From Pyrinomonadaceae bacterium (GTDB taxonomy: Bacteria > Acidobacteriota > Blastocatellia > Pyrinomonadales > Pyrinomonadaceae): 64,000 bases of DNA. Numbering within the stretch: position 1 is the first letter of the stretch; each line of letters begins with the position of its first letter. Shown here piece after piece: positions 44,468 to 53,134 of the stretch. A program made the translations under genes and the position numbers. Under the pieces are notes generated by a model. That model did not search any database, had not been told where the DNA came from, and saw only the letters and a list, made by a program, of their open reading frames with translations. The stretch is from NCBI GenBank assembly GCA_036277115.1, contig DASUNM010000011.1:186001-250000 (forward strand). Reading direction: 5' to 3'.

Positions 44468-46543
44468 ATGAAGAAAGCAGCCATCATCGTCGCCGCACTT
44501 GTTATCGCGCTCGTGCAGTTGGCCGAGCAACGGAGCACCGCGCAACTCGGACTGGGTACGGGCCAAACATCCACTGCCAACACCGCCAAAGTGGATCCGC
44601 TGATTGTTAACCACTTCAACTTGCGGGGCGGCCTGAAAGCGATTCCGGTGGTGATCACTTACAAGGCGATGCCTTCGTCGAGCGACCTTAATCGCTTGCA
44701 ATTGGCCGGTATTACTAAAGGCATCAAGATGCGTGAATTGCCGATAGTGATCGCGCCGATGAACGCGACGCAGTTGGCATCAGTCAGGACACAGCCGGGC
44801 GTGAAATCAATTTGGGCGAATCGCATCATGAAGCCTTTCATGAACGAAAGCCGTCGTTTCATCGGCGTGCCCCAAATGATGGCCGACCGCGACGTGCAAC
44901 TCGCCAATTACCAGAATCCAGGCATGCCGATCTCGGGGAAGGGTGTTGGTATCGGATACATCGACACCGGCATTGATGCGACCCATGCGGATTTGAAGTA
45001 TGGAACCAAGACTGTTCAGAACGTGATCCAGCCTCATTCAGAGACGACCGTCGGCGATGGCGGGCTGGCCATCGGCATCGGCCTCAACGTTTTTGATGTG
45101 GCCTACACAGCCGCCGGCTTCTACGCTCCTGTTTACATCGAGAACCAACCGCACTCCGACGTGGAATCGGGACACGGAACCCACGGCGCAGCAGTTGCGG
45201 CGGGCACGGGCGCTCAATCCGGAAACTTTTATGGTGGCGTAGCGCCGGGCGCGCACCTGATCGGGATGAATGCGGGCAACGAGCTCGGACTCCCGCTGGT
45301 TACGATTCTGGGTGCGTACGACTATCTGCTGGTCAACCAGTTTGTTTACAACATCAGGATCATTAACAACTCATGGGGCTCATCGCTCTCAGCCGAAGGC
45401 ATCAGCCCGGATGATCCAATCAACATCGCAACCCGCACCGCGCACGACCGCAATATCGTCGTTGTGTTCGCCGCCGGAAACGCCGGCGATGTAGCGAACG
45501 CGATCAACCCGTACTCAACCATGCCATGGACCATCTCGGTGGCCGCCGGTGAGAAGCGCGGCCTGGGCACACCTGCCGGTTTCAGTTCGCGAGGCGTTAA
45601 CAACGGCGAGGGCACCGACATCGCTGGAATGCCCGCCGATCCAAATGCGGTGCCGAATCTCCGTCCCGACGTTACCGCTCCGGGCGTGGATATTAAGAGC
45701 GCACGCATGAAGGGTGTGGGGCTTACAAACACTATCGGCGCCGTGCCGCTCTTTGTAGGCGCAAACGATCTGACGACGATTCCGCCGGCCTATCTGCCGT
45801 ACTACACAACTTCACAAGGGACCAGCTTTGCCTGTCCGCACGTGTCTGGAGTTGTCGCGTTGATGCTTGAAGCCCAACCGACGCTCACGCCGGACGAGGT
45901 GGTGACGATTCTCCGGCAAACGGCGACGCCGATGCCGTATGAAGAAAGGGTTGTGGGCTCAGGCTATGTCGATGCGCACAACGCCGTGCGCCGCGCACTT
46001 AACCTCAGTCCGGTGAATCATCCGGCGGACCTATTCCCGGTTGAAGACCCGACGCGCCCTGAGATCACGGACATAACCGGCGATGCTACCGGCACGGATG
46101 CGCAGGATATCGTTTCTGCAGACTTCGCATACGACCCGGCTTTGAACCAGATTGTGTACACGCTTGATTTGGTTGATCTCTCAGTAACCGCGCCGAACAT
46201 GCGTTGGACGGTGACCTCTACATTTGGCGCCACCGATATTTTCGTAACCGCGTCCATTGACGAGGCGGCCACGACCTACGAATACGGAAAAATCACAACG
46301 CTGCCGACGGGAACACGCAATCAGGAAACCATCGGACCCGTTGATTCGGGGCAGATCGTTGGAAACAAGATCATCATCCGTCTCTCCGTCGATCGGATTA
46401 GCGAGGCCGTCGGATCGAACGTCTTGGGCACCACCACGACGAACACCCAGGCACAGGCGCAAGTTCTGATTGGCGCCTCAGTGACCGGCGGGCTGCTGTT
46501 GAGCTCGGACTTGGCGGCCGGCTCGAATTTCCGGGTGCAGTAA
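44468..46543 (+). CDS. Secreted S8 subtilase
   Basis: A 691-residue exported protease related to its two neighbours. Signal peptide; propeptide with LAGITKGIKMRELPIVIA; catalytic D166 (YIDTGIDATH), H236 (ESGHGTHGA), N301 (IINNSWG) and S453 (SQGTSFACPHVSG). The C-terminal 150 residues form a beta-rich domain starting near DITGDATGTDAQD and contain no SLH repeat, unlike the subtilases on either side. ATG at 44468 follows AAGGAGA. Ends at a terminator-like hairpin. Confidence 0.9.
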   Translation: MKKAAIIVAALVIALVQLAEQRSTAQLGLGTGQTSTANTAKVDPLIVNHFNLRGGLKAIPVVITYKAMPSSSDLNRLQLAGITKGIKMRELPIVIAPMNATQLASVRTQPGVKSIWANRIMKPFMNESRRFIGVPQMMADRDVQLANYQNPGMPISGKGVGIGYIDTGIDATHADLKYGTKTVQNVIQPHSETTVGDGGLAIGIGLNVFDVAYTAAGFYAPVYIENQPHSDVESGHGTHGAAVAAGTGAQSGNFYGGVAPGAHLIGMNAGNELGLPLVTILGAYDYLLVNQFVYNIRIINNSWGSSLSAEGISPDDPINIATRTAHDRNIVVVFAAGNAGDVANAINPYSTMPWTISVAAGEKRGLGTPAGFSSRGVNNGEGTDIAGMPADPNAVPNLRPDVTAPGVDIKSARMKGVGLTNTIGAVPLFVGANDLTTIPPAYLPYYTTSQGTSFACPHVSGVVALMLEAQPTLTPDEVVTILRQTATPMPYEERVVGSGYVDAHNAVRRALNLSPVNHPADLFPVEDPTRPEITDITGDATGTDAQDIVSADFAYDPALNQIVYTLDLVDLSVTAPNMRWTVTSTFGATDIFVTASIDEAATTYEYGKITTLPTGTRNQETIGPVDSGQIVGNKIIIRLSVDRISEAVGSNVLGTTTTNTQAQAQVLIGASVTGGLLLSSDLAAGSNFRVQ

Positions 46544-46553
46544 CAAACAACGG

Positions 46554-46590
46554 CCGGGCCGAGACATGGAAAATCGGCCCGGTCATTTTT
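46554..46590 (+). terminator. Terminator after the second subtilase gene
   Basis: CCGGGCCGA (46554-46562) and TCGGCCCGG (46574-46582) are perfect complements, followed by TCATTTTT. A strong rho-independent terminator just after the stop; the following gene may therefore depend on read-through or its own promoter. Confidence 0.8.
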
Positions 46591-46682
46591 CCGCCCCCTC
46601 TCCGCAAGCGGAGAGGAGGGGAGAGAGCCAACCCCAAGGAAGCTTTTTGAAGACGACGACCGAAGCAGGAGGAATTAGACCG

Positions 46683-49145
46683 ATGAAAGTCGTACGCACC
46701 AGCTTAGCCGCCTTAGCGCTGATAGTTTTTGCGAGCGCAAGTTTTGCGGCGCCAAAAATCGATTCGGAGTTGGCGTCACGGCTGAAGGTCGCACAACCAG
46801 GTATGCAGCTCGGCGTTATTCTGACTTTCCACGGTGACAAAGTAGCGGACTCGCAAATCGCGGCCGTTCGCGGACTCGGCATTACGGCCGGGATTCGCAT
46901 GAGGAACTTTCCGATTGTCTTTGTTAACGCAACACCTATGCAGATTCGGCAAATGACAAGCTGGAGCCAGTTGCGCTCGATTTATCTCAATGCGCCGGTA
47001 CAGCTTTATCTTAATCAGACGAAGCCCTTGATTGGGGTGGACCGTCTGCGCACCGACCCCGACTTAACCAAACGAAACAGCGGCATGCCCGTCTCAGGCC
47101 GTGGGATTACTATCGCGATCAACGATACGGGCGTTGACGGCACGCACCCGGATGTTGAGTACGACGCGCTCGACCCGATGCGAAAGACCATTCAAAACGT
47201 CCTCGTCAACATGAACGACAAGGACGGATTGCTGGTGCGGCCGAATACACTCGGCAACCCGCTCCTGGGAATCCTCCCGCCGGTTTATGTCGAGGATGTG
47301 ATTAATACCGACTCGCACGGCGGCCACGGAACTCATGTCGCTAGTACCGCGGCCGGCTCCGGCATAGCGAGCGGCGGCCTTTATCAAGGTGTTGCTCCGG
47401 GCGCGAACATACTCGGACTCGGCTCAGGCGCAGGTCTGTTCATCATCGGGCAGATTGCCGCGTTCGACTACTGCTTCACAAATCAGTTTCGCTACAACAT
47501 CCGCGTGGTCAACAACTCGTGGGGTAACTCAGCAGTAGCAGTTGATCCGGATCATCCGATTAATGTAGCCAGCCGTATCCTGCATGACCAGGCGCACATT
47601 GTCGTGATCTTCGCCAACGGCAACGACGGTCCGGATGCGAACTCGCAGAATCGTTGGGCGTCGATGCCCTGGGTCATCAACGTGGGCGCGGCGACGAAAG
47701 AGGGACGCCTCGCCGGTTTTTCTTCGCGTGGGCTCTTCGGCACTGATCTTCATCCGTCGATCGTAACGCCGGGAACAGGCGGTTCGACGGGTTCGGGTTT
47801 GAGCAGCGCGGTGATTGCCGCTCGTGCGCGGGTCAATCCCGCGGCCAATGGCCTGCACACTGATGCTGAAATTCCCGCGGCCTTCGTCGCTAATTACACA
47901 CAGATCAGCGGCACTTCGATGGCGGCCCCGCATCTGGCCGGAGTCGTAGCCAACATCCTTTCCGCCAACCCATCGCTCACACCTGACGATGTGAAGGCTT
48001 TAATCGAGCGGACCGCGACGCCGCTCACTGTCTACGATCAGTTTGAAGCCGGCGCCGGTATGGCGAACGTTCACGCGGCTGTGGATGCTGCTTACAACCC
48101 GTCCAAGGCCTACGGTAACTTCGGATTTACCGGGAAAGGTTTGTCGGTTACGCGACTCGATGGTGAAAGAATTCAATCGACGGTGGTGTCAGGAGGAAGT
48201 AATACGCACAACATCATCGTTCCCCCTAACGCCCGCTACACTTTTGTGCAGCTCGACTGGGGCGGATCGATTGGCGAAGACGAGGTATTAGTTGATAACA
48301 CCCAAGTTGTCGCCAACGATATGTCGCTGACAGTTCTGCGCGGCAGTCAACAACTTGCGGCTTCGGACGATATTAATGCCGGTGGACTGTTCGGCGCGCG
48401 CGAAGGCATCACGCTGGAATTTCCAGCGGCAGACTTACTCACGGCACGCGTTGAGGCCGGTTTATTCGGCGCCGGAATGGTGGCCGACCAACCCTACCGC
48501 CTTACCGTTACGCATTATCTTTACGATCCCACGGAGATTAACGACATCGGGATACTGGACGAAGCCTCTCGCTTGAAAGCTTATCGCCTCGTCTACGACC
48601 GCGTCATGTTCACAAGCGCGGGGAGCTTCAGGCCTGAAGCAGAATTGACGCGGATGGAATTGGGCCGCGCCCTGATGTTTGCCGCCCGTGTACCACAATT
48701 CATTCCAAACCAACCGAGCTTCTCTGATCTCACCCCAGCGTCGCCCGACGCCCTCGTCGCCGAATCGCTTAGGCGCGAGGGCGTAATGGGCGCAGGCACC
48801 GGATCGTTCGCGCCGTCCGCAACGGTTTCTCGGCTTGAACAGGCTGTGGCTTTAGTTCGCGCGTTGCGACTCGATACTCAAGCGAGAGCTCTGGCGAATA
48901 GCAATGTGACTAAGGGCGGGCAAGTTCTAACCGACAACGCCGAAATACCCGGTAGTCTTCGCGGCTATGTGCAGATTGCGATCGACAAAGGCTTGATGGA
49001 AGCGTTCCCGGCTGAAGTGCGACAGATTGCACCCGGACAATTCCAGGCCATACCCGGTCCGCGTTTTGAGCCAGGCCGCGTCGTCAAGAGAGCAGAGTTT
49101 CTTCACCCCGCATCGCGACTGATTAACCTGATGTTCGGCGAATAG
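46683..49145 (+). CDS. Secreted S8 subtilase with SLH-like C-terminus, second type
   Basis: 820 residues from ATG 46683 (MKVVRTSLAALALIVF), which follows AGGAGG; the frame extends upstream but only through a terminator. Signal peptide, propeptide (VRGLGITAGIRMRNFPIVFV), S8 domain with D148 (INDTGVDGTH), H215 (GGHGTHVAS), N278 (VVNNSWG) and S412 (SGTSMAAPHLAG), a beta domain (about 490-615) and SLH-like repeats from about 618 (GSFRPEAELTRMELGRALMF, SFAPSATVSRLEQAVALVRA). Closest relative in the window is the 41708 protein. Confidence 0.9.
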   Translation: MKVVRTSLAALALIVFASASFAAPKIDSELASRLKVAQPGMQLGVILTFHGDKVADSQIAAVRGLGITAGIRMRNFPIVFVNATPMQIRQMTSWSQLRSIYLNAPVQLYLNQTKPLIGVDRLRTDPDLTKRNSGMPVSGRGITIAINDTGVDGTHPDVEYDALDPMRKTIQNVLVNMNDKDGLLVRPNTLGNPLLGILPPVYVEDVINTDSHGGHGTHVASTAAGSGIASGGLYQGVAPGANILGLGSGAGLFIIGQIAAFDYCFTNQFRYNIRVVNNSWGNSAVAVDPDHPINVASRILHDQAHIVVIFANGNDGPDANSQNRWASMPWVINVGAATKEGRLAGFSSRGLFGTDLHPSIVTPGTGGSTGSGLSSAVIAARARVNPAANGLHTDAEIPAAFVANYTQISGTSMAAPHLAGVVANILSANPSLTPDDVKALIERTATPLTVYDQFEAGAGMANVHAAVDAAYNPSKAYGNFGFTGKGLSVTRLDGERIQSTVVSGGSNTHNIIVPPNARYTFVQLDWGGSIGEDEVLVDNTQVVANDMSLTVLRGSQQLAASDDINAGGLFGAREGITLEFPAADLLTARVEAGLFGAGMVADQPYRLTVTHYLYDPTEINDIGILDEASRLKAYRLVYDRVMFTSAGSFRPEAELTRMELGRALMFAARVPQFIPNQPSFSDLTPASPDALVAESLRREGVMGAGTGSFAPSATVSRLEQAVALVRALRLDTQARALANSNVTKGGQVLTDNAEIPGSLRGYVQIAIDKGLMEAFPAEVRQIAPGQFQAIPGPRFEPGRVVKRAEFLHPASRLINLMFGE

Positions 49146-49178
49146 GGGTTTCGCCTGTCGAGCAAACGCTCGCTACAC

Positions 49179-49210
49179 GCGCGTGAGGTTCCAGCCTCAC
49201 GCGCTTTTCT
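49179..49210 (+). terminator. Terminator after the third subtilase gene
   Basis: GCGCGTGAGG (49179-49188) and CCTCACGCGC (49195-49204) pair perfectly across a 6-base loop and are followed by TTTTCTT. Closes the first subtilase transcription unit. Confidence 0.85.
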
Positions 49211-49290
49211 TGTCCGGCCGAATCTTACAAATTGCTTGCACCCGGATTGTGTGGCCTCCCTTTAGGTTGGTTTTCTGGACGGTTTCCCGA

Positions 49291-49344
49291 CCTCAAGCCT
49301 GCTCAACCCCGACCCTTCATGAGCCTCAAGTTTTTCTCAAGGCT
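49291..49344 (+). promoter_or_regulatory. CTCAAG-type compound regulatory element, copy 2
   Basis: CCTCAAGCCTGCTCA (49291-49305) and CCTCAAGTTTTTCTCAAG (49324-49341), matching the element at 41561 almost base for base with the same 33- and 11-base steps, while the DNA between the two parts is unrelated. It lies about 60-115 bases before the fourth subtilase gene. A -10-like CTATCC follows at 49351. Confidence 0.6.
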
Positions 49345-49404
49345 GTTTTCCTATCCTCTGCACAATTCAGTACGAACTGAAAACACTTCTGGAGGGCTTG
49401 TCGA

Positions 49405-52400
49405 ATGTTGGAAAAGAATTCTCAGTTGCGCGCGATATTAACCGCGCTGGTTGTTGTAGCCGTGGCCGCCGTTGTCCTGAGCCGAGCGCTGACTGCTCCT
49501 GCAAGCGCGGGCGTTAACACGGTTTCGGTCATCGTCGAATTGCGGGACGAACCCGGTGCTGTTTACAAGGCCCGGACGGAGAAGTCCGGCGGCACGGTGT
49601 CGCAGGATCAGCTCAGGGCTTATCGCGATGGGTTGACCGCTAAGCAGAATGCTTTTCTGACGTCGTTGGCCGGCAAAGGCATCAGCGCGACGCTGGTCTC
49701 GCGCGACGTAAAGAATTACGACGGCAACATCGCGGCGACTATGCCGCTGCGCTACTCGCTGGTTTACAACGGCATGGCCTTGAAAGTTAGCCAGAATTCC
49801 ATTGGCGCTCTTCGCAACATGCCCGAAGTTAAGAGCGTACACGCGGACGAAACACTCATCACGACGCTCAACAACAGCGTCTCGTATATCGGCGCTCCCA
49901 AAGTTTACGGGAATGCCGCTGAGCTAACTCAGTTCGACACGCTGAACGAGGGTTACGAAGGCCAGGGCATGTATGTGTCGATTATCGATACCGGCATCGA
50001 TTGGACGCACCCGATGTTCGGCGGCGATCCCACGCCGCCGCGCTTGGCGGTAATGCCGGCGGGACCGACGCAGGCAAATACGAACAAGAAAGTCGTTTAC
50101 TACCTGCCGCTCACAGATCTCGCCGTTGAAGATGGTTTCGGTCACGGCACGCACGTCGCCGCCACCGTCGCGGGCTATCTGTCGCAAACGCTGGATGGAG
50201 TTCGGCTGCACGGCGTCGCGCCGCAGGCGAAGCTCATGTCTTACAAAGTTTGCAGCGACATTAAATCAACGGTCAGCCAGGTTCAGCCCATCGGCGGTTG
50301 CGAATCTTCGGACACCATGATGGCGCTGGAAGATTCGGTCTCGCCGTTCACGCTAAACAATCCGCTGTTGCCAAAGCCGGTGGCTCACGTGATCAACATG
50401 AGCCTCGGGGGCGGTGGCGGTCCGGATAATCCGACGGCAGTTGCCGCCAGCAACGCGGCCCTGATGGGCACGGTCGTGGTTGCCTCGTCCGGAAACTCGG
50501 GCCCGGGAGAAGGCACAACGGGATCGCCCGCGGCGGGTACTCACGTGATCTCGGTCGGCGCGAACACCCATCCGGGCAGCGCCGGTTCAGTTTGGTCGGT
50601 AGACGTGCCGGGCAATGCGCGCATGAAGCTCCTCCCGATGCAGGGATCACCAGCCCCCGCGTCTCCAATTACGGCCAAGTACGTGTATGTCGACAGCGCT
50701 ACCAGCCCGGGAATATTTCCCGCGAATGTGAGCGGGCGCATCGCCCTGGTCAAAGACTGGACCGGCGGGACCTTTTTCGACATGTCCACGCAGGCGACTG
50801 CAGCTGGTGCTGTGGCACTAATCTTCATTCGTGAAGATGGCGCAAACGCGGTCAAGACAACGATACCGGCGGCGGTGATCTCCACTGCGAATGGCCAGGC
50901 GATGATCAACGCGCTATCGGCCAGCGACAACGACAACCCCGCAAACGGCGCCATCTCGGATTACGACGTCACGCTGAACGGGTTTCTTGGTGGCAGCTTC
51001 ATGGGAGATATGGCGAGCTTCAGCTCGCGCGGTCCGGTCCGCGGACTCGGTCAGATCAAGCCTGACATTTCAGCCCCCGGCGTGGCGGTGCTGGCAGCTT
51101 GTCCGCCGGCGTCTCTTCTGGGCGCCTTGGCCGCAGCCGCGAATCCAACTTCTCCGAACTACATCGCGATCGACGGCACATCAATGTCTTCACCGCATGC
51201 AGCCGGAGCGGTCACTCTGATCAAGCAAGCTCATTTGAACTGGTCGCCCGATGTCATTCGCACGGTGCTCATCAACACCGCGACGAACATGCGCGATCAA
51301 TCTGGCGCCACCAAGCCCGACGGGCCGGATGCCGATTCGATCATCGCGCAGGGCGGCGGTCTGATTGACGTCCCACACGCCGTCAATGCCAGGGCAGCAA
51401 TGGGCGTGACCGGTGACGGCATCAGCCAGCCGGGCATTCTCGGCAGCTATTCGTTCGGTGAAGTGCCGGTCGTCAACAATCGCATTACGCACACCGCTCC
51501 AATCACAGTCACGATCCGTGACTTGTCCGGCCAGGGTGGCACTTACAACCTGAACGTCGCGAACAATCGTGACCTTCAGTTAGCGGGCATCAGCGTAACG
51601 ACCTCGCAGTCATCCGTGAGCGTACCGGCAAATGGCTCGGCGACGTTCACGGTCAACGCCGCGTTCGACGGCGATCAGATCCGCGACGTAATGGCCGCCA
51701 AGACTGTCGGGACGCAAGTAATCTTTGAAAAGATCCAGATGCAATGGTTCGTGACCGCGACCAGCGGCAACGAATCGCTGCGCATGCCTTTCTTCTTCCG
51801 TCCCGGCGCAAGTCTTCCGGCCCAGCCCAATGTGCAGACGCTGAATCAAACCGCCACCGTGCCGACCGGCGCTTACGGTGTGCCAGTGGCAGAGGGCGTT
51901 ACGGAAGTTAGCGTGCCGTTTGAGGTCAGCGCCTCGACGTTCCAAATCGAAGCGGACTTGGAATGGTTCACCCGGCCAACCGGGAGCCAGGAAGACATCG
52001 ATTACGAACTGCTGGATCCTGATGGAAACGTGATCGCCAGCTCTGGTGGTCCGGCCGGCGCGTCTGAATCGGTCAAAGTTCGAGTTAACCGTGGCGGTAC
52101 CTATGTGCATCGCGTCCTGGGTTTCGTCAATGCGGCCACTGACGTCAACATCACAACCAGACTTACGAAGGGACCGGCAGCGCCCGCCGCGCAGACGATC
52201 CCTGGTGACTTCGTTGATTCACAGAGCCGCAACGTAGATTTCGACGGCTCGTTCACGTTGAGCTGGACGGGTGTTGGTGGCGAGCAGGGCTACGAGGTTC
52301 AACAGTCCAGCACGTCAAATCCTGACTGGCAAACTATCGCCACCGTCGATGCCGGCACGACGAGCCATAACCTCACGAACCTGACGAACGACACTTACTC

Positions 52401-53019
52401 GTTCCGGATTCGGGGAATTCATCCGGGCCAGATCGGCAAGTTCGTCACGAACGCCGGTAACGAGGTCAGTGTGCTGGTCGATCAACGATCGAAAGTCGAC
52501 ATCACCAATCTGGTGACGCAGGCGATATCGAATGTTTCACTCAGCGGCGGTGTCTTCCAACTCGATCTCGCGATGACCAGCAACTCGACTCAGACCTACA
52601 TCCCGCATGTCGATTTGAACGTTGTCGGAGTTAACGCGGCGAGCGGGACCGTCAAGGTCATCAATGCCGACAACGGCAAAGACGGAAAGAGTGCGGCGAA
52701 TGCGGCTCTGTTCAGCTACTCGCAAAAACTCGGCGCGGATCAGCTATTCAGTCCCGCTGAGGTTTCCGGCACGCGCAGCTTGCGGTTCCAGGACAGCACC
52801 TCCGAGATGTTCACTTTCGACGTCATCGTGACTGCCTATCTCGCAAGTGGCACCGGCGGCGCGGGGACTCAAGGTGCCGCAGCTCCGCCTCCTGCCGGCG
52901 GCGGTTCCGGCAGCGGCCTGACCGGTCAGTTACCGCTGACGAAAGTAACTGGGGTGATGCGCTTCACCGCTAATCCTCTTACTAAGAAAGTAACTGCATC
53001 GCTCATCAAGTTGAACTGA
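49405..53019 (+). CDS. Secreted S8 subtilase with PA domain and shared C-terminal module
   Basis: A 1204-residue exported protease of the lactocepin/cucumisin type. N-terminal membrane signal (about 10-35), I9-like propeptide (about 40-150), S8 domain with D195 (IIDTGIDWTH), H247 (FGHGTHVAA) and S593 (DGTSMSSPHAAG), a PA domain inserted at about 425-510 (VSGRIALVKDWTGGTF), then fibronectin-like beta domains to about 1025. Residues about 1030-1160 form the module shared with the two following proteins (ITNLVTQAIS, IQD-type core, VINADNG), then a Gly/Ala/Pro linker and the tail NPLTKKVTASLIKLN. GGAGGG precedes ATG 49405. Confidence 0.9.
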   Translation: MLEKNSQLRAILTALVVVAVAAVVLSRALTAPASAGVNTVSVIVELRDEPGAVYKARTEKSGGTVSQDQLRAYRDGLTAKQNAFLTSLAGKGISATLVSRDVKNYDGNIAATMPLRYSLVYNGMALKVSQNSIGALRNMPEVKSVHADETLITTLNNSVSYIGAPKVYGNAAELTQFDTLNEGYEGQGMYVSIIDTGIDWTHPMFGGDPTPPRLAVMPAGPTQANTNKKVVYYLPLTDLAVEDGFGHGTHVAATVAGYLSQTLDGVRLHGVAPQAKLMSYKVCSDIKSTVSQVQPIGGCESSDTMMALEDSVSPFTLNNPLLPKPVAHVINMSLGGGGGPDNPTAVAASNAALMGTVVVASSGNSGPGEGTTGSPAAGTHVISVGANTHPGSAGSVWSVDVPGNARMKLLPMQGSPAPASPITAKYVYVDSATSPGIFPANVSGRIALVKDWTGGTFFDMSTQATAAGAVALIFIREDGANAVKTTIPAAVISTANGQAMINALSASDNDNPANGAISDYDVTLNGFLGGSFMGDMASFSSRGPVRGLGQIKPDISAPGVAVLAACPPASLLGALAAAANPTSPNYIAIDGTSMSSPHAAGAVTLIKQAHLNWSPDVIRTVLINTATNMRDQSGATKPDGPDADSIIAQGGGLIDVPHAVNARAAMGVTGDGISQPGILGSYSFGEVPVVNNRITHTAPITVTIRDLSGQGGTYNLNVANNRDLQLAGISVTTSQSSVSVPANGSATFTVNAAFDGDQIRDVMAAKTVGTQVIFEKIQMQWFVTATSGNESLRMPFFFRPGASLPAQPNVQTLNQTATVPTGAYGVPVAEGVTEVSVPFEVSASTFQIEADLEWFTRPTGSQEDIDYELLDPDGNVIASSGGPAGASESVKVRVNRGGTYVHRVLGFVNAATDVNITTRLTKGPAAPAAQTIPGDFVDSQSRNVDFDGSFTLSWTGVGGEQGYEVQQSSTSNPDWQTIATVDAGTTSHNLTNLTNDTYSFRIRGIHPGQIGKFVTNAGNEVSVLVDQRSKVDITNLVTQAISNVSLSGGVFQLDLAMTSNSTQTYIPHVDLNVVGVNAASGTVKVINADNGKDGKSAANAALFSYSQKLGADQLFSPAEVSGTRSLRFQDSTSEMFTFDVIVTAYLASGTGGAGTQGAAAPPPAGGGSGSGLTGQLPLTKVTGVMRFTANPLTKKVTASLIKLN

Positions 53020-53034
53020 CGAGCGCTTTCTCAC

Positions 53035-53080
53035 GAGCCAGGCAAGGAGCAAAAGCCTTTGCCTGGCTCGGATGCTTTTC
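53035..53080 (+). terminator. Terminator after the fourth subtilase gene
   Basis: GAGCCAGGCAAGG and CCTTTGCCTGGCTC (to 53069) form a long stem with one bulged base, followed by GGATGCTTTTC. Its stem sequence is very like that at 57293. Confidence 0.8.
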
Positions 53081-53134
53081 CCGAAGTGTAGGTCTTTCAA
53101 ACGGTTTCTTTACTAACTACGGAGTGAGACTGCG

